Notes: generated from the letters alone by a model not told the origin. DNA of 64,000 bases from Kitasatospora sp. MAA4 (GCF_029893355.1 NZ_JARZAI010000028.1:1-64000), one strand, 5' to 3'; positions 8,616-17,142 are shown, counted from the stretch's first letter. Program-made: numbers and translations.

Positions 8616-9182
8616 ATGGCGAAGACCAGCATCCGGATGAGTGCCGAGGAGCGGCGCGAGAGCGTCGTGCGGGCCGCGATCACCGAGTTCGCGAAGCACG
8701 GGTACCACGGCACCTCGACCGAGGCGATCGCCCGCCGGGTCGGGGTCTCGCAGCCGTACCTGTTCCGGCTCTTCGGCAGCAAGCAGGCGATCTTCCTGGC
8801 GGCCTGCCGCAGTTGCACCGCCGACATCCGGGCGGGCTTCGAGCGGGCCGCCGAGGGCCGCGAGGGGGAGGACGCCCGGGAGGCGATGTCCCGCGAGTAC
8901 GAGCGCATGATCGTGGACCGCGAGCGCCTGCTGTTCCAGATGCAGATGTACGTCGCGGTCAGCTCCGCCGAGATCGAGGGTGACCACGAGTTCGGCGCGG
9001 CCATCCGGGAGTCCTGGTCGGACCTGTACGACCTGGTGCACCTGAAGCTGGGGGCGGACGCGCAGGCGACCGCCGGCTTCATGTCGCACGGGATGCTGAT
9101 GAACGTCCTGCTGCTGCTCGGCTACCCCCAGCAGCACCGGGTCTGGGACGGACTCCGCGGAGGTCAACCGGAGCCGCAGTGA
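8616..9182 (+). CDS. TetR family transcriptional regulator
   Basis: 188 residues. The N-terminal HTH (about 10-58) reads ESVVRAAITEFAKHG, then STEAIARRVGVSQPYLFRLF, then GSKQAIFLAA, a textbook TetR domain. The C-terminal helical ligand domain (about 60-180) is not assignable to a ligand. It lies just upstream of an EmrB/QacA exporter on the same strand, and the same operator-like sequence occurs before both genes, so it probably represses itself and the exporter in response to an exported compound. Confidence 0.93.
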   Translation: MAKTSIRMSAEERRESVVRAAITEFAKHGYHGTSTEAIARRVGVSQPYLFRLFGSKQAIFLAACRSCTADIRAGFERAAEGREGEDAREAMSREYERMIVDRERLLFQMQMYVAVSSAEIEGDHEFGAAIRESWSDLYDLVHLKLGADAQATAGFMSHGMLMNVLLLLGYPQQHRVWDGLRGGQPEPQ

Positions 9183-9214
9183 TCGGCGGCGGCCGGGGTT
9201 GCCCGGCCTCTCTG

Positions 9215-9244
9215 TTGCCAGCAGAACTTAGTGACTACTAACTA
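9215..9244 (+). promoter_or_regulatory. MFS exporter promoter and second operator copy
   Basis: TTGCCA (9215-9220) and TAACTA (9239-9244) are separated by 18 bp. The operator AACTTAGTGACTACTAAC (9225-9242), with palindromic core TAGT-G-ACTA, fills the spacer and overlaps the -10. It is the reverse-complement match of the element in front of tetR. Confidence 0.65.
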
Positions 9245-9279
9245 TCTCGCCGTATACGGACAGGACAGGACCGCACCTC

Positions 9280-10743
9280 ATGGCCAAGGTCAGCACCACC
9301 GCCGTCGAGCAGGAACCCGCCGGGTCAGCCGGTTTCGGCCGCCCCGCAGTCTGGACCCTGGTGATCACCAGCGTGGCCGGTTTCATGGCCGCCCTCGACA
9401 ACCTGGTGGTCACCACCGCACTGCCCTCCATCCGCGCCGACCTCGGCGGCCAACTCTCCGACCTGGAGTGGACGGTGAGCGCCTACACGCTCACCTTCGC
9501 CGTGCTGCTGATGTTCGGTGCCGCGCTCGGCGACCGGTTCGGCCGCCGCCTGTTCTTCCTCTCCGGGCTCGCCATCTTCACCGCGGGCTCCGCCGCCGCC
9601 GCGCTCGCCCCCACCATCAACTGGCTGATCGCCGCCCGGGCACTGCAAGGCGTCGGGGCGGCCGTGATGATGCCGCTCACCCTCACCCTGCTGACCACCG
9701 CCGTCCCCGCCGCCCGGCGCGGCATGGCCTTCGGCATCTGGTCCGGCGTCAACGGCCTCGCCGTCGCCACCGGACCGCTGATCGGCGGCGTCCTCACCCA
9801 GCACCTCTCCTGGCAGTGGATCTTCTGGCTGAACGTCCCGATCGGCCTGCTCCTGCTGCCGCTGGCCCGGCTGCGCCTGAGCGAGAGCAGGGGCGCCGGG
9901 GCCCGACTGGACGCGGTCGGGACGGCGCTGGTCAGCAGCGCGCTGTTCGGCATCGTCTTCGGCCTGATCCGCGCCAACGCCGACGGCTGGACCAGCGGCC
10001 CGGTGCTCACCGGACTGATCGCGGGCGCCGTGCTGCTGGTCGGCTTCGTCCGCTACGAACTGCGGGCGGCCCACCCGATGCTCCCGATGCGGCTCTTCCG
10101 CAGCCGGGCGTTCTCCGCCGTCAACGCCGCCAGCCTGCTGATGTACCTCGGCATGTTCGGCTCGATCTTCCTGATCAGCCAGTTCCTCCAGGGCAGCGGC
10201 GGCTACACCCCGACCGAGGCCGGCATCCGGATGCTGCCCTGGACCGGCATGCCGCTGATCGTCTCGCCGATCGCCGGCGTCCTCTCGGACCGGATCGGCG
10301 GCCGCCCGATCGTGGCCACCGGGCTCGCCCTGCAGGCCCTCGGCCTGGCGATGTTCGCCGCGGTCACGCACTCCGGCGGCTCGTACGGCGCCCAGGTGCC
10401 CTCGCTGGTGGTCTGCGGCATCGGGATGTCGCTCTACTTCGCTCCCACCGCCAACCTGGTGATGGCCAGTGTCCGCCCGCAGGAGCAGGGCATAGCCTCC
10501 GGCGCCAACAACGCGATGCGCGAGGTCGGCGGCGCACTGGGGGTGGCCGCGCTCTCCTCGGTCTTCACCGCCCGCGGCGGCTACGGCTCCACCCAGCGCT
10601 TCACCGACGGCCTGGTCCCCGCCCTCTACGTGGGCGCCGCCGCCGTCGCCGCCGCGGCGCTCTGCGCCCTGCTGATCCCCCGCGCCCGCCCCGCCGACCC
10701 CGCCGTCACCCCCGCCGACGCCCACACCCTCCAGTCCGCCTGA
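9280..10743 (+). CDS. MFS drug exporter, EmrB/QacA (DHA2, 14-helix) type
   Basis: 487 residues with about 14 hydrophobic segments. A proton-coupled multidrug antiporter. Diagnostic motifs: helix 1 motif MAALDNLVVTTALPSI, loop 2-3 motif ALGDRFGRRLFF and helix 5 motif C-like GPLIGGVLTQHLSWQWIFWLNVPIG. Putatively controlled by the upstream TetR protein through the operator at 9225-9242. The pair is inserted between the dehydratase genes and murB, which are close neighbours in the conserved order, so it looks like an accessory resistance/export cassette. Confidence 0.93.
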   Translation: MAKVSTTAVEQEPAGSAGFGRPAVWTLVITSVAGFMAALDNLVVTTALPSIRADLGGQLSDLEWTVSAYTLTFAVLLMFGAALGDRFGRRLFFLSGLAIFTAGSAAAALAPTINWLIAARALQGVGAAVMMPLTLTLLTTAVPAARRGMAFGIWSGVNGLAVATGPLIGGVLTQHLSWQWIFWLNVPIGLLLLPLARLRLSESRGAGARLDAVGTALVSSALFGIVFGLIRANADGWTSGPVLTGLIAGAVLLVGFVRYELRAAHPMLPMRLFRSRAFSAVNAASLLMYLGMFGSIFLISQFLQGSGGYTPTEAGIRMLPWTGMPLIVSPIAGVLSDRIGGRPIVATGLALQALGLAMFAAVTHSGGSYGAQVPSLVVCGIGMSLYFAPTANLVMASVRPQEQGIASGANNAMREVGGALGVAALSSVFTARGGYGSTQRFTDGLVPALYVGAAAVAAAALCALLIPRARPADPAVTPADAHTLQSA

Positions 10744-10780
10744 CCACACGCTACGGACGAATCGCCCTCCACGGGACCCG

Positions 10781-10792
10781 TACGCTGGGGGC
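10781..10792 (+). promoter_or_regulatory. -10 element of a possibly leaderless murB transcript
   Basis: TACGCT (10781-10786) followed by 6 nt and then the GTG start. This is the spacing expected for leaderless actinobacterial genes. No convincing -35 is visible. Confidence 0.4.
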
Positions 10793-11833
10793 GTGCTGGT
10801 ACTTGAAAACGCTCCTCTCGCCCCTCTGACCACGCTCCGGCTCGGCGGGCCCGCCCGTCGGCTGGTCACCGCGGAGACCGATGCCGAGGTCGTCGCGGTC
10901 GTCCGTGAGGCCGATGCCGCCGGTGAGCCGCTGCTGGTGATCGGCGGCGGCAGCAACCTGGTGATCGGGGATGCGGGCTTCGAGGGGACGGTGCTGCGGA
11001 TCGCCACCACCGGGTTCGCGCTGGAGGGCACCGCGCTGGAGCTGGCGGCCGGCGAGGTCTGGTCCGAGGCGGTGGCCCGGACGGTGGACGCGGGGCTGGC
11101 CGGTGTCGAGTTCCTGGCCGGGATCCCGGGTTCGGCCGGTGCCACGCCGGTGCAGAACGTCGGCGCGTACGGCCAGGAGGTGGCCACCGGCATCACCGAG
11201 GTGGTCGCCTACGACCGGGTGGCCGGCGAGACGGTCACCCTGGACAACGCCGACTGCGCCTTCTCCTACCGCCACAGCCGCTTCAAGGCGGACCCCGACC
11301 GCTACGTGGTGCTGCGGGTCCGCTTCGCGCTGGAGGACGCCGCCGGGCAGTCCTCGCCGGTCCGGTACGCCGAGGTGGCCAGGACCCTGGGCGCCGAGGC
11401 CGGGCAGCGGGTGCCGCTGCGCACGGCGTACGAGACGGTGCTGGCGCTGCGGGCCGGCAAGGGCATGGTGCTGGACCCGGCCGACCACGACACCTGGTCG
11501 GCGGGCTCCTTCTTCACCAACCCGATCCTGACCCCCGAGGAGCACCAGGCCTTCCTGAGCCGCGTCGAGGGGCTGAACGCGCCGCTCTACCCCGCTGCGG
11601 ACGGCTGCACCAAGACCTCCGCGGCCTGGCTGATCGACCGGGCCGGCTTCACCAAGGGCTACGGCTCCGGCCCGGCCACCCTCTCCACCAAGCACACCCT
11701 GGCGCTGACCAACCGCGGCCGGGCCAGCACCGAGGACCTGCTCGCGCTGGCCCGCGAGATCCGCGACGGCGTGCACGCCTCGTTCGGGGTGGAACTGGTC
11801 AACGAGCCGGTGATGGTGGGCGTCGAGCTGTAG
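10793..11833 (+). CDS. murB: UDP-N-acetylmuramate dehydrogenase (UDP-N-acetylenolpyruvoylglucosamine reductase)
   Basis: 346 residues, GTG start. An FAD/NADPH enzyme that reduces enolpyruvyl-UDP-GlcNAc to UDP-MurNAc, the second committed step of peptidoglycan precursor synthesis. FAD-binding motif IGGGSNLVIGD (about 51-61), EFLAGIPGSAGATPVQNVGAYGQE around 105-128, substrate and catalytic parts YRHSRFK and SAGSFFTNPI (Ser general acid) and the C-terminal GCTKTSAAWLIDRAGF. Single type-I-like copy with normal length. Convergent with the minus-strand small gene 3 bp away. Confidence 0.97.
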   Translation: MLVLENAPLAPLTTLRLGGPARRLVTAETDAEVVAVVREADAAGEPLLVIGGGSNLVIGDAGFEGTVLRIATTGFALEGTALELAAGEVWSEAVARTVDAGLAGVEFLAGIPGSAGATPVQNVGAYGQEVATGITEVVAYDRVAGETVTLDNADCAFSYRHSRFKADPDRYVVLRVRFALEDAAGQSSPVRYAEVARTLGAEAGQRVPLRTAYETVLALRAGKGMVLDPADHDTWSAGSFFTNPILTPEEHQAFLSRVEGLNAPLYPAADGCTKTSAAWLIDRAGFTKGYGSGPATLSTKHTLALTNRGRASTEDLLALAREIRDGVHASFGVELVNEPVMVGVEL

Positions 11834-11836
11834 GGG

Positions 11837-12034
11837 TCAGCTGCGCCGGTTGGCCCGTCTGACCAGCAGGATCACCGTGCCGAAGACCAGCGCGATCGCC
11901 AGCAGCACGATGGTCAGGACGGTACCGGCGCTGCTGCCGCCGCTCGATCCCCCGTGGGTGCCGTAGCCGCCGCTGTGGTGGGTCGTGTGGCTACTGCTGT
12001 GGCTGCTGTGGCTGCTGTGGTGGCTGTGGCTCAT
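11837..12034 (-). CDS. Small His/Ser-rich single-helix membrane protein
   Basis: 65 residues. The first ~35 residues are almost only His, Ser, Thr and Gly (MSHSHHSSHSSHSSSHTTHH...). One transmembrane helix (TVLTIVLLAIALVFGTVILLV, about 38-58) follows, ending in RRANRRS. The positive C-terminus suggests an N-out, C-in topology. Its ATG overlaps the add stop (ATGA, 12031-12034), which indicates coupled translation and argues that it is real. Function unknown; the histidine-rich tail could bind metal ions (inference). Confidence 0.7.
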   Translation of the reverse strand: MSHSHHSSHSSHSSSHTTHHSGGYGTHGGSSGGSSAGTVLTIVLLAIALVFGTVILLVRRANRRS

Positions 12035-13086
12035 GAGGCGGCGGTTCTCTCAGTCAGTGGCGTGGTCAGCCAGGTGTCGATATCGGCCAGCAGCTCCTTC
12101 TGCACGCTGTCCGGGGCCCGCGAGCCGCGCACCGACTGCCGGGCCAGCTCGGCGAGTTCGGCGTCCGAGAAGCCGTGCACGTCGCGCGCCAGCCGGTACT
12201 GGGCAGCCAGCCGGGAGCCGAAGAGCAGCGGGTCGTCCGCGCCCAGCGCCAGCGGCACCCCGGCGTCGAAGAGCGTCCGCAGCGGTACGGCGGAGGCCTC
12301 CTCGTAGACGCCGAGCGAGACGTTCGACGTCGGGCACACCTCGCAGGTGATCTGACGATCGGACAGCCGCTGGAGCAGCCGCGGGTCCTCGGCGGCCCGG
12401 ACGCCGTGGCCGATCCGGCCGGCCCCCAGGTCGTCCAGGCAGTCCCGCACCGACTCCGGGCCGGCCAGCTCCCCGCCGTGCGGGGCGGCCAGCAGATCAC
12501 CCTTGCGGGCGATCAGGAAGGCCCGGTCGAAGTCCCGGGCCAGGCCGCGCCGCTCGTCGTTGGAGAGGCCGAAGCCCACCACGCCGTGGTCCGCGTAGCG
12601 CACCGCGAGCCGGGCCAGCGTCCGGGCGTCCATCGGTGACTTCATCCGGTTCGCGGCCACCAGTACCCGGATGCCCACGCCGGTGGCGGTGGAGGCCTCC
12701 CGGACGGCGTCCAGGATCAGTTCGAGCGCCGGGATCAGGCCGCCGAGCAGCGGCGCGTAGGAGGTCGGGTCGACCTGGATCTCCAGCCAGCGCGAGCCGT
12801 CGGCGACCTCGTCCTCGGCGGTCTCCCGGACCAGCCGGCGGATGTCCTGCTCGTCGCGCAGCACCGAGCGCGCGGTGTCGTAGAGGCGCTGGAAGCGGAA
12901 CCAGCCGCGCTCGTCGGTCGCCCGCAGCTTCGGGGGCGTGCCGCTGCTCAGGGCCTCGGGCAGCCGGACCCGGTGCTTGTCGGCCAGTTCCAGCAGGGTG
13001 GCCGGGCGCATCGAACCGGTGAAGTGCAGATGGAGGTGGGCCTTCGGCAGGCCCAGGACGTCTCGGCGCGGCGGCTGGTGTTCCAT
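12031..13086 (-). CDS. add: Adenosine deaminase
   Basis: 351 residues, ATG. Hydrolyses adenosine or deoxyadenosine to inosine in purine salvage. Zinc/catalytic motifs: HLHLHFTGSM (N-terminal His pair), AAPHGGELAGP, RIGHGVRA with the catalytic His, CPTSNVSLGV and LGADDPLLF with the metal-binding Asp. Length is normal. The stop overlaps the small His-rich gene by 4 nt. The position between murB and aspC is conserved in Streptomyces. Confidence 0.95.
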   Translation of the reverse strand: MEHQPPRRDVLGLPKAHLHLHFTGSMRPATLLELADKHRVRLPEALSSGTPPKLRATDERGWFRFQRLYDTARSVLRDEQDIRRLVRETAEDEVADGSRWLEIQVDPTSYAPLLGGLIPALELILDAVREASTATGVGIRVLVAANRMKSPMDARTLARLAVRYADHGVVGFGLSNDERRGLARDFDRAFLIARKGDLLAAPHGGELAGPESVRDCLDDLGAGRIGHGVRAAEDPRLLQRLSDRQITCEVCPTSNVSLGVYEEASAVPLRTLFDAGVPLALGADDPLLFGSRLAAQYRLARDVHGFSDAELAELARQSVRGSRAPDSVQKELLADIDTWLTTPLTERTAAS

Positions 13087-13121
13087 TCGCCGATCCTGCC
13101 GTATCCACCCCCGGAACGGGA

Positions 13122-13162
13122 ACCGCCCCCTGCAAGTCCCTCGGAAGGGTGAAGGGGGCGGT
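13122..13162 (-). terminator. Terminator after aspC
   Basis: ACCGCCCCCT (13122-13131) pairs with AGGGGGCGGT (13153-13162), in the 92-bp gap downstream of aspC on the minus strand. Confidence 0.6.
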
Positions 13163-13178
13163 ACCGGTCACATGGACG

Positions 13179-14417
13179 TCAGTCGCGGGCCTCGCCCAGC
13201 AGCTTCTGCATCCGGGCCGCCCCCTCGGCCAGGTCGGCGTCACCCAGCGCGTAGGAGAGCCGCAGGTAGCCGGGGGTGCCGAAGGCCTCGCCGGGAACGA
13301 CCGCGACCTCGGCCTCGTCCAGGATCAGCGCGGCCAGCTCGGCGGAGGTCTGCGGACGGCGCCCGCGGATCTCCTTGCCCAGCAGGCCCTTGACCGACGG
13401 GTAGACGTAGAAGGCGCCCTCGGGCTCGGGGCAGACCACGCCGTCGATCTCGTTGAGCATCCGCACGATGGTCTGGCGGCGGCGGTCGAAGGCCTTGCGC
13501 ATCTCGTCGACCGCGGTGAGGTCGCCGCTGACGGCTGCCAGCGCGGCCTGCTGGGCCACGTTGCTCACGTTGGAGGTGGCGTGCGACTGCAGGTTGGTCG
13601 CGGCGGCCACCACGTCCTTGGGGCCGATCAGCCACCCGACCCGCCAGCCGGTCATCGCGTAGGTCTTGGCCACGCCGTTGACCACGATGCACTTGTCGGC
13701 CAGCTCGGGCAGCAGGGCGGGCAGCGAGGTGAAGGTCGCGTCGCCGTAGACCAGGTGCTCGTAGATCTCGTCGGTCAGCACCCACAGGCCGTGCTCCAGG
13801 GCCCAGCGGCCGATCGCCTCGGCCTCGGACTGCGTGTAGACGGAGCCGGTCGGGTTGGACGGCGAGACGAAGAGCACCACCTTGGTGCGCTGGGTGCGGG
13901 CCGCCTCCAGCTGCTCGACGGAGACCTTGTAGTCGGTGGTCTCGTCGGCCACCACCTCGACCGCGACACCGCCGGCGAGCTGGATCGACTCGGGGTAGGT
14001 GGTCCAGTAGGGCGCGGGGACGATGACCTCGTCGCCCGGGTCCAGGATGGCGGCGAAGGCCTCGTAGATGGCCTGCTTGCCGCCGTTGGTCACCAGTACC
14101 TGCGAGGCCTCCACCTGGTAGCCGGAGTCGCGCAGGGTCTTCGCCGCGATGGCCGCCTTGAGCTCGGGGAGGCCGCCGGCCGGCGTGTACCGGTGGTTCT
14201 TCGGCTCCCGGCAGGCCGCGATGGCCGCCTCGACGATGTAGTCCGGAGTGTTGAAGTCCGGTTCGCCCGCGCCGAAGCCGATCACGGGCCGGCCGGCGGC
14301 CTTGAGGGCCTTGGCCTTGGCATCGACGGCGAGGGTGGCGGACTCGGCGATGGCGCCGACGCGGGCCGAGACCCGGCGGTCGGTCGGAGTGGTGTTAGCG
14401 GAGGTGGAAGCGCTCAT
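13179..14417 (-). CDS. aspC: PLP-dependent aspartate/aromatic aminotransferase (class I/II fold)
   Basis: 412 residues from ATG 14417; an upstream in-frame start at 14453 has no better signal. Transfers the amino group between aspartate (or aromatic amino acids) and 2-oxoacids. Motifs: GAGEPDFNTPDYI (substrate Arg region), NGGKQAIYEAF, SPSNPTGSVYT, the PLP-lysine segment NGVAKTYAMTGWRVGW and the C-terminal RLSYALGD with the carboxylate-binding Arg. Divergent from tRNA-Trp/secE. Confidence 0.95.
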   Translation of the reverse strand: MSASTSANTTPTDRRVSARVGAIAESATLAVDAKAKALKAAGRPVIGFGAGEPDFNTPDYIVEAAIAACREPKNHRYTPAGGLPELKAAIAAKTLRDSGYQVEASQVLVTNGGKQAIYEAFAAILDPGDEVIVPAPYWTTYPESIQLAGGVAVEVVADETTDYKVSVEQLEAARTQRTKVVLFVSPSNPTGSVYTQSEAEAIGRWALEHGLWVLTDEIYEHLVYGDATFTSLPALLPELADKCIVVNGVAKTYAMTGWRVGWLIGPKDVVAAATNLQSHATSNVSNVAQQAALAAVSGDLTAVDEMRKAFDRRRQTIVRMLNEIDGVVCPEPEGAFYVYPSVKGLLGKEIRGRRPQTSAELAALILDEAEVAVVPGEAFGTPGYLRLSYALGDADLAEGAARMQKLLGEARD

Positions 14418-14508
14418 ACCTGCATCGTCGCAGACACCGCACGACCCGGGCATCGCCGTTTCACCATCCGTACCTCTGGCGTCTCATCAGGTTCACCGGG
14501 TGAAGGGG

Positions 14509-14538
14509 TTCGACCAATCGCCTCCGAACCCGTACACT
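14509..14538 (+). promoter_or_regulatory. Promoter for tRNA-Trp (and secE)
   Basis: TTCGAC (14509-14514), 18-bp spacer, TACACT (14533-14538). It is about 100 bp upstream of tRNA-Trp. Confidence 0.5.
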
Positions 14539-14641
14539 CACTGATCGATGGCTCCGGCCCGCTGGATCACCGAAAGCGTTCACCACGCAGCCGGTCCGAT
14601 GCGGTAGGTTAGGGGACATCTCAAGCGCCGCAAGGCGCTGT

Positions 14642-14714
14642 AGGGCACTAGCTCAATTGGTAGAGTTCCGGTCTCCAAAACCGGCGGTTGGGGGTTCGAG
14701 TCCCTCGTGCCCTG
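14642..14714 (+). tRNA. tRNA-Trp (CCA)
   Basis: 73 nt: acceptor AGGGCAC/GTGCCCT, anticodon stem CCGGT/ACCGG with loop CTCCAAA (anticodon CCA), T-arm GGGGG-TTCGAGT-CCCTC, discriminator G. The 3' CCA is not encoded. Conserved position in front of secE. Confidence 0.97.
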
Positions 14715-14732
14715 CTGCTTGATCCAAGTCCA

Positions 14733-14761
14733 GCCCGTTCGCTCCGACCGAGCGAGCGGGC
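14733..14761 (+). terminator. Hairpin between tRNA-Trp and secE
   Basis: GCCCGTTCGCTC pairs with GAGCGAGCGGGC around loop CGACC (one T-G pair). It probably terminates most tRNA-Trp transcripts. Confidence 0.65.
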
Positions 14762-14865
14762 TTGATGCGGAGAGGGCCCCACTAGCACTGCCTTTCGCCG
14801 GATCGCTCGTGCTCCCCGCGGCACGCCAGTGACACTCGGCAGGACCCGGATTCAGGTGAGGACGA

Positions 14866-15252
14866 GTGACGGAGACCACGGGCTCCACCGCAACGCCTGA
14901 GAGCGGCAACCCCGAGGGTGCCGAGGACGCGGCGCCCATCGAGGATGCCGCGGAAGGCACTGCGAGCTCCGAGAGTGACACGTCGCTCTCGCGGCGTGCT
15001 CGCAAGCGTGCCAACAAGGCTGCCGGCGGTGTCGAGAAGACGTCGGGCAAGCGCGCCAAGCGCGGCCTGATCGCTCGGACCGGCCTGTACTACCGCCAGA
15101 TCATCGCGGAGCTGCGCAAGGTCGTCTGGCCCACCCGCAGCGAGCTGATGAACTACACCAGCGTCGTGGTGGTCTTCGTGGCCGTCATCATCGGTGTGGT
15201 CGCCACGCTGGACTGGGGCTTCGCGAAGCTCAGCTTCTGGGTCTTCGGCTGA
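14866..15252 (+). CDS. secE: Preprotein translocase subunit SecE
   Basis: 128 residues, GTG with GGTGAGGA upstream. Essential clamp subunit of the SecYEG channel. The first ~60 residues are an acidic, Ala/Glu/Ser-rich extension typical of actinobacteria. The conserved core is YYRQIIAELRKVVWPTRSEL, followed by one transmembrane helix (YTSVVVVFVAVIIGVVATLDW). Upstream of nusG, as in nearly all bacteria. Confidence 0.97.
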   Translation: MTETTGSTATPESGNPEGAEDAAPIEDAAEGTASSESDTSLSRRARKRANKAAGGVEKTSGKRAKRGLIARTGLYYRQIIAELRKVVWPTRSELMNYTSVVVVFVAVIIGVVATLDWGFAKLSFWVFG

Positions 15253-15288
15253 CCCGTACGGGAGCCACTCGCGCACACAGCTTTCCCC

Positions 15289-15335
15289 GACCCGGATCGG
15301 CCCTTCAGAAAACCTGAGGGGACCGGTCCGGGTCG
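15289..15335 (+). terminator. Terminator between secE and nusG
   Basis: An imperfect ~20-bp inverted repeat around an AAAA loop (15309-15312). It suggests that secE and nusG are not a simple bicistronic unit. Confidence 0.65.
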
Positions 15336-15487
15336 AGCTGTCTGCACCTGCCGGACGAGCCCGCTACCGTTGACTCGGTACTGTTGAGACTTCGAGCCGC
15401 ACCGCCTCACGCACCGCGCCAGCGGCGCGCAGCCGGAGCGGCACGGAGCCGTACCATCTCCACACCTCCAGGAAAGAAGCAGCCACC

Positions 15488-16462
15488 GTGTCTGAGTCCC
15501 CCCTGTACGACGCCGACGAGACCGTCCGCGAGGCGGATGCGGATGTCGCCGCCGAGCTGGATGCGGCTGAGGCTGCCGACCCCGAGGCCACCGAGTTGTC
15601 CGACGAGGCTGGCGACGACGTCGAGGCCGCTGAGTTCACCGAGTCGGCCGACGACTCCCAGGATGAAGAGCAGATCGTCAACGCCGTGGACAGCGACGAG
15701 GACGAGGTCGAAGCTGCGGACGAGGCCGAGGTCGGCCTGCCCGCCGAGGAGGCCGCGCTGCACGAGGTGAGCGACGAGGACGCCGAGGCCGCCGAGGCGT
15801 TCGACGACTCCGCCGAGGCCGAGCTGGTCGAGGAGGCGGAGGAGGCCGAGGAGGACGTCGACCCGGTCGCCAAGTTCCGCGAGGAGCTGCGCACCGCTCC
15901 CGGCGAGTGGTACGTCATCCACACCTACGCCGGCTACGAGAACCGCGTGAAGCAGAACCTCGAGCAGCGCGCCGTCTCGCTGAACGTCGAGGAGTACATC
16001 TTCCAGGCCGAGGTGCCGCAGGAAGAGGTCGTCCAGATCAAGAACGGCGACCGCAAGACGATCCGCCAGAACAAGCTCCCCGGCTACGTGCTGGTGCGCC
16101 TGGACCTGACCCCGGAGTCCTGGGGCGTCGTGCGCAACACCCCCGGTGTCACCGGCTTCGTCGGCAACGCCTACGACCCGTACCCGCTGACCCTGGACGA
16201 GGTCGTCAAGATGCTCGCCCCCGACGTGGAGCGCCAGGCGGCCAAGGACGCCGGCAAGCCCTCGCCGGTCAAGCCGAGCGAGATCCAGGTCCTGGACTTC
16301 GAGGTCGGCGACTCGGTCACCGTCACGGACGGCCCGTTCGCGACCCTCCAGGCGACCATCAACGAGATCAACCCCGACTCGAAGAAGGTCAAGGGCCTGG
16401 TCGAGATCTTCGGCCGGGAGACCCCGGTCGAGCTCTCCTTCGACCAGATCCAGAAGAACTAG
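15488..16462 (+). CDS. nusG: Transcription termination/antitermination factor NusG
   Basis: 324 residues, GTG preceded by AGGAAAG. Binds RNA polymerase and links it to Rho or to the ribosome. Residues 1 to ~125 are a very acidic low-complexity extension (Glu/Asp/Ala), absent from the ~180-residue E. coli protein but usual in Streptomyces. The NGN domain starts at EWYVIHTYAGYENRVKQNL. The C-terminal KOW domain is VGDSVTVTDGPFATLQATIN to PVELSFDQIQ. Upstream of rplK. Confidence 0.97.
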   Translation: MSESPLYDADETVREADADVAAELDAAEAADPEATELSDEAGDDVEAAEFTESADDSQDEEQIVNAVDSDEDEVEAADEAEVGLPAEEAALHEVSDEDAEAAEAFDDSAEAELVEEAEEAEEDVDPVAKFREELRTAPGEWYVIHTYAGYENRVKQNLEQRAVSLNVEEYIFQAEVPQEEVVQIKNGDRKTIRQNKLPGYVLVRLDLTPESWGVVRNTPGVTGFVGNAYDPYPLTLDEVVKMLAPDVERQAAKDAGKPSPVKPSEIQVLDFEVGDSVTVTDGPFATLQATINEINPDSKKVKGLVEIFGRETPVELSFDQIQKN

Positions 16463-16486
16463 CCCTACCGGGCGGTTCAAAGTCTT

Positions 16487-16525
16487 CGGGTTCGGGGTGG
16501 GGCCGACGGCCTCGCCCCGAACCCG
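16487..16525 (+). terminator. Terminator after nusG, abutting the rplK promoter
   Basis: CGGGTTCGGGG (16487-16497) pairs with CCCCGAACCCG (16515-16525), followed by TTTT. The T-run runs into the -35 hexamer of the next promoter. Confidence 0.75.
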
Positions 16526-16527
16526 TT

Positions 16528-16556
16528 TTGGCCTGGCAGCGCATTCGCGTTAGCCT
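16528..16556 (+). promoter_or_regulatory. rplKA promoter
   Basis: TTGGCC (16528-16533), 17-bp spacer, TAGCCT (16551-16556). The same -35 hexamer and spacing are found in front of rplJ. Confidence 0.75.
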
Positions 16557-16632
16557 GGTCCGCTGTGTGTACTCTCGTCCGGGTGTCGCCCCGGTCCGTA
16601 CACACCCACCTAACGGAAGGACCCGGAGAGAC

Positions 16633-17067
16633 ATGCCTCCCAAGAAGAAGAAGATCACGGGGCTTATCAAGCTCCAGATCAAGGCCGGCGCGGCCAACCC
16701 GGCTCCGCCGGTCGGCCCCGCGCTGGGTCAGCACGGCGTCAACATCATGGAGTTCTGCAAGGCCTACAACGCCGCGACCGAGTCGCAGCGCGGAATGGTC
16801 GTGCCGGTGGAGATCACGGTCTACGACGACCGCTCCTTCACCTTCATCACCAAGACTCCGCCGGCCGCTCGCCTCATCCTGAAGGCCGCGGGCGTGGAGA
16901 AGGGCTCCGGCGAGCCGCACAAGACCAAGGTCGCGAAGATCAGCAGCGCCCAGGTCCGCGAGATCGCCACCACGAAGCTCCCCGACCTGAACGCCAACGA
17001 CCTGGACGCGGCGGAGAAGATCATCGCCGGCACCGCCCGGTCGATGGGCATCACGGTCGAGGGCTAA
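16633..17067 (+). CDS. rplK: 50S ribosomal protein L11
   Basis: 144 residues, ATG with a GGAGAG site. Binds the GTPase-associated 23S rRNA region; target site for thiopeptides such as thiostrepton and needed for RelA activation. The N-terminal domain has [22 protein letters not shown] with the conserved prolines. The C-terminal RNA-binding domain contains [14 protein letters not shown] and ends [12 protein letters not shown]. Forms an operon with rplA. Confidence 0.98.
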
Positions 17068-17142
17068 GTAACCCGCTTTTTTCCACTGTGGTAGGGCCAG
17101 CGCGGCCCGTAGACACCACGACTCCACAACTCAGGAGCAGAA

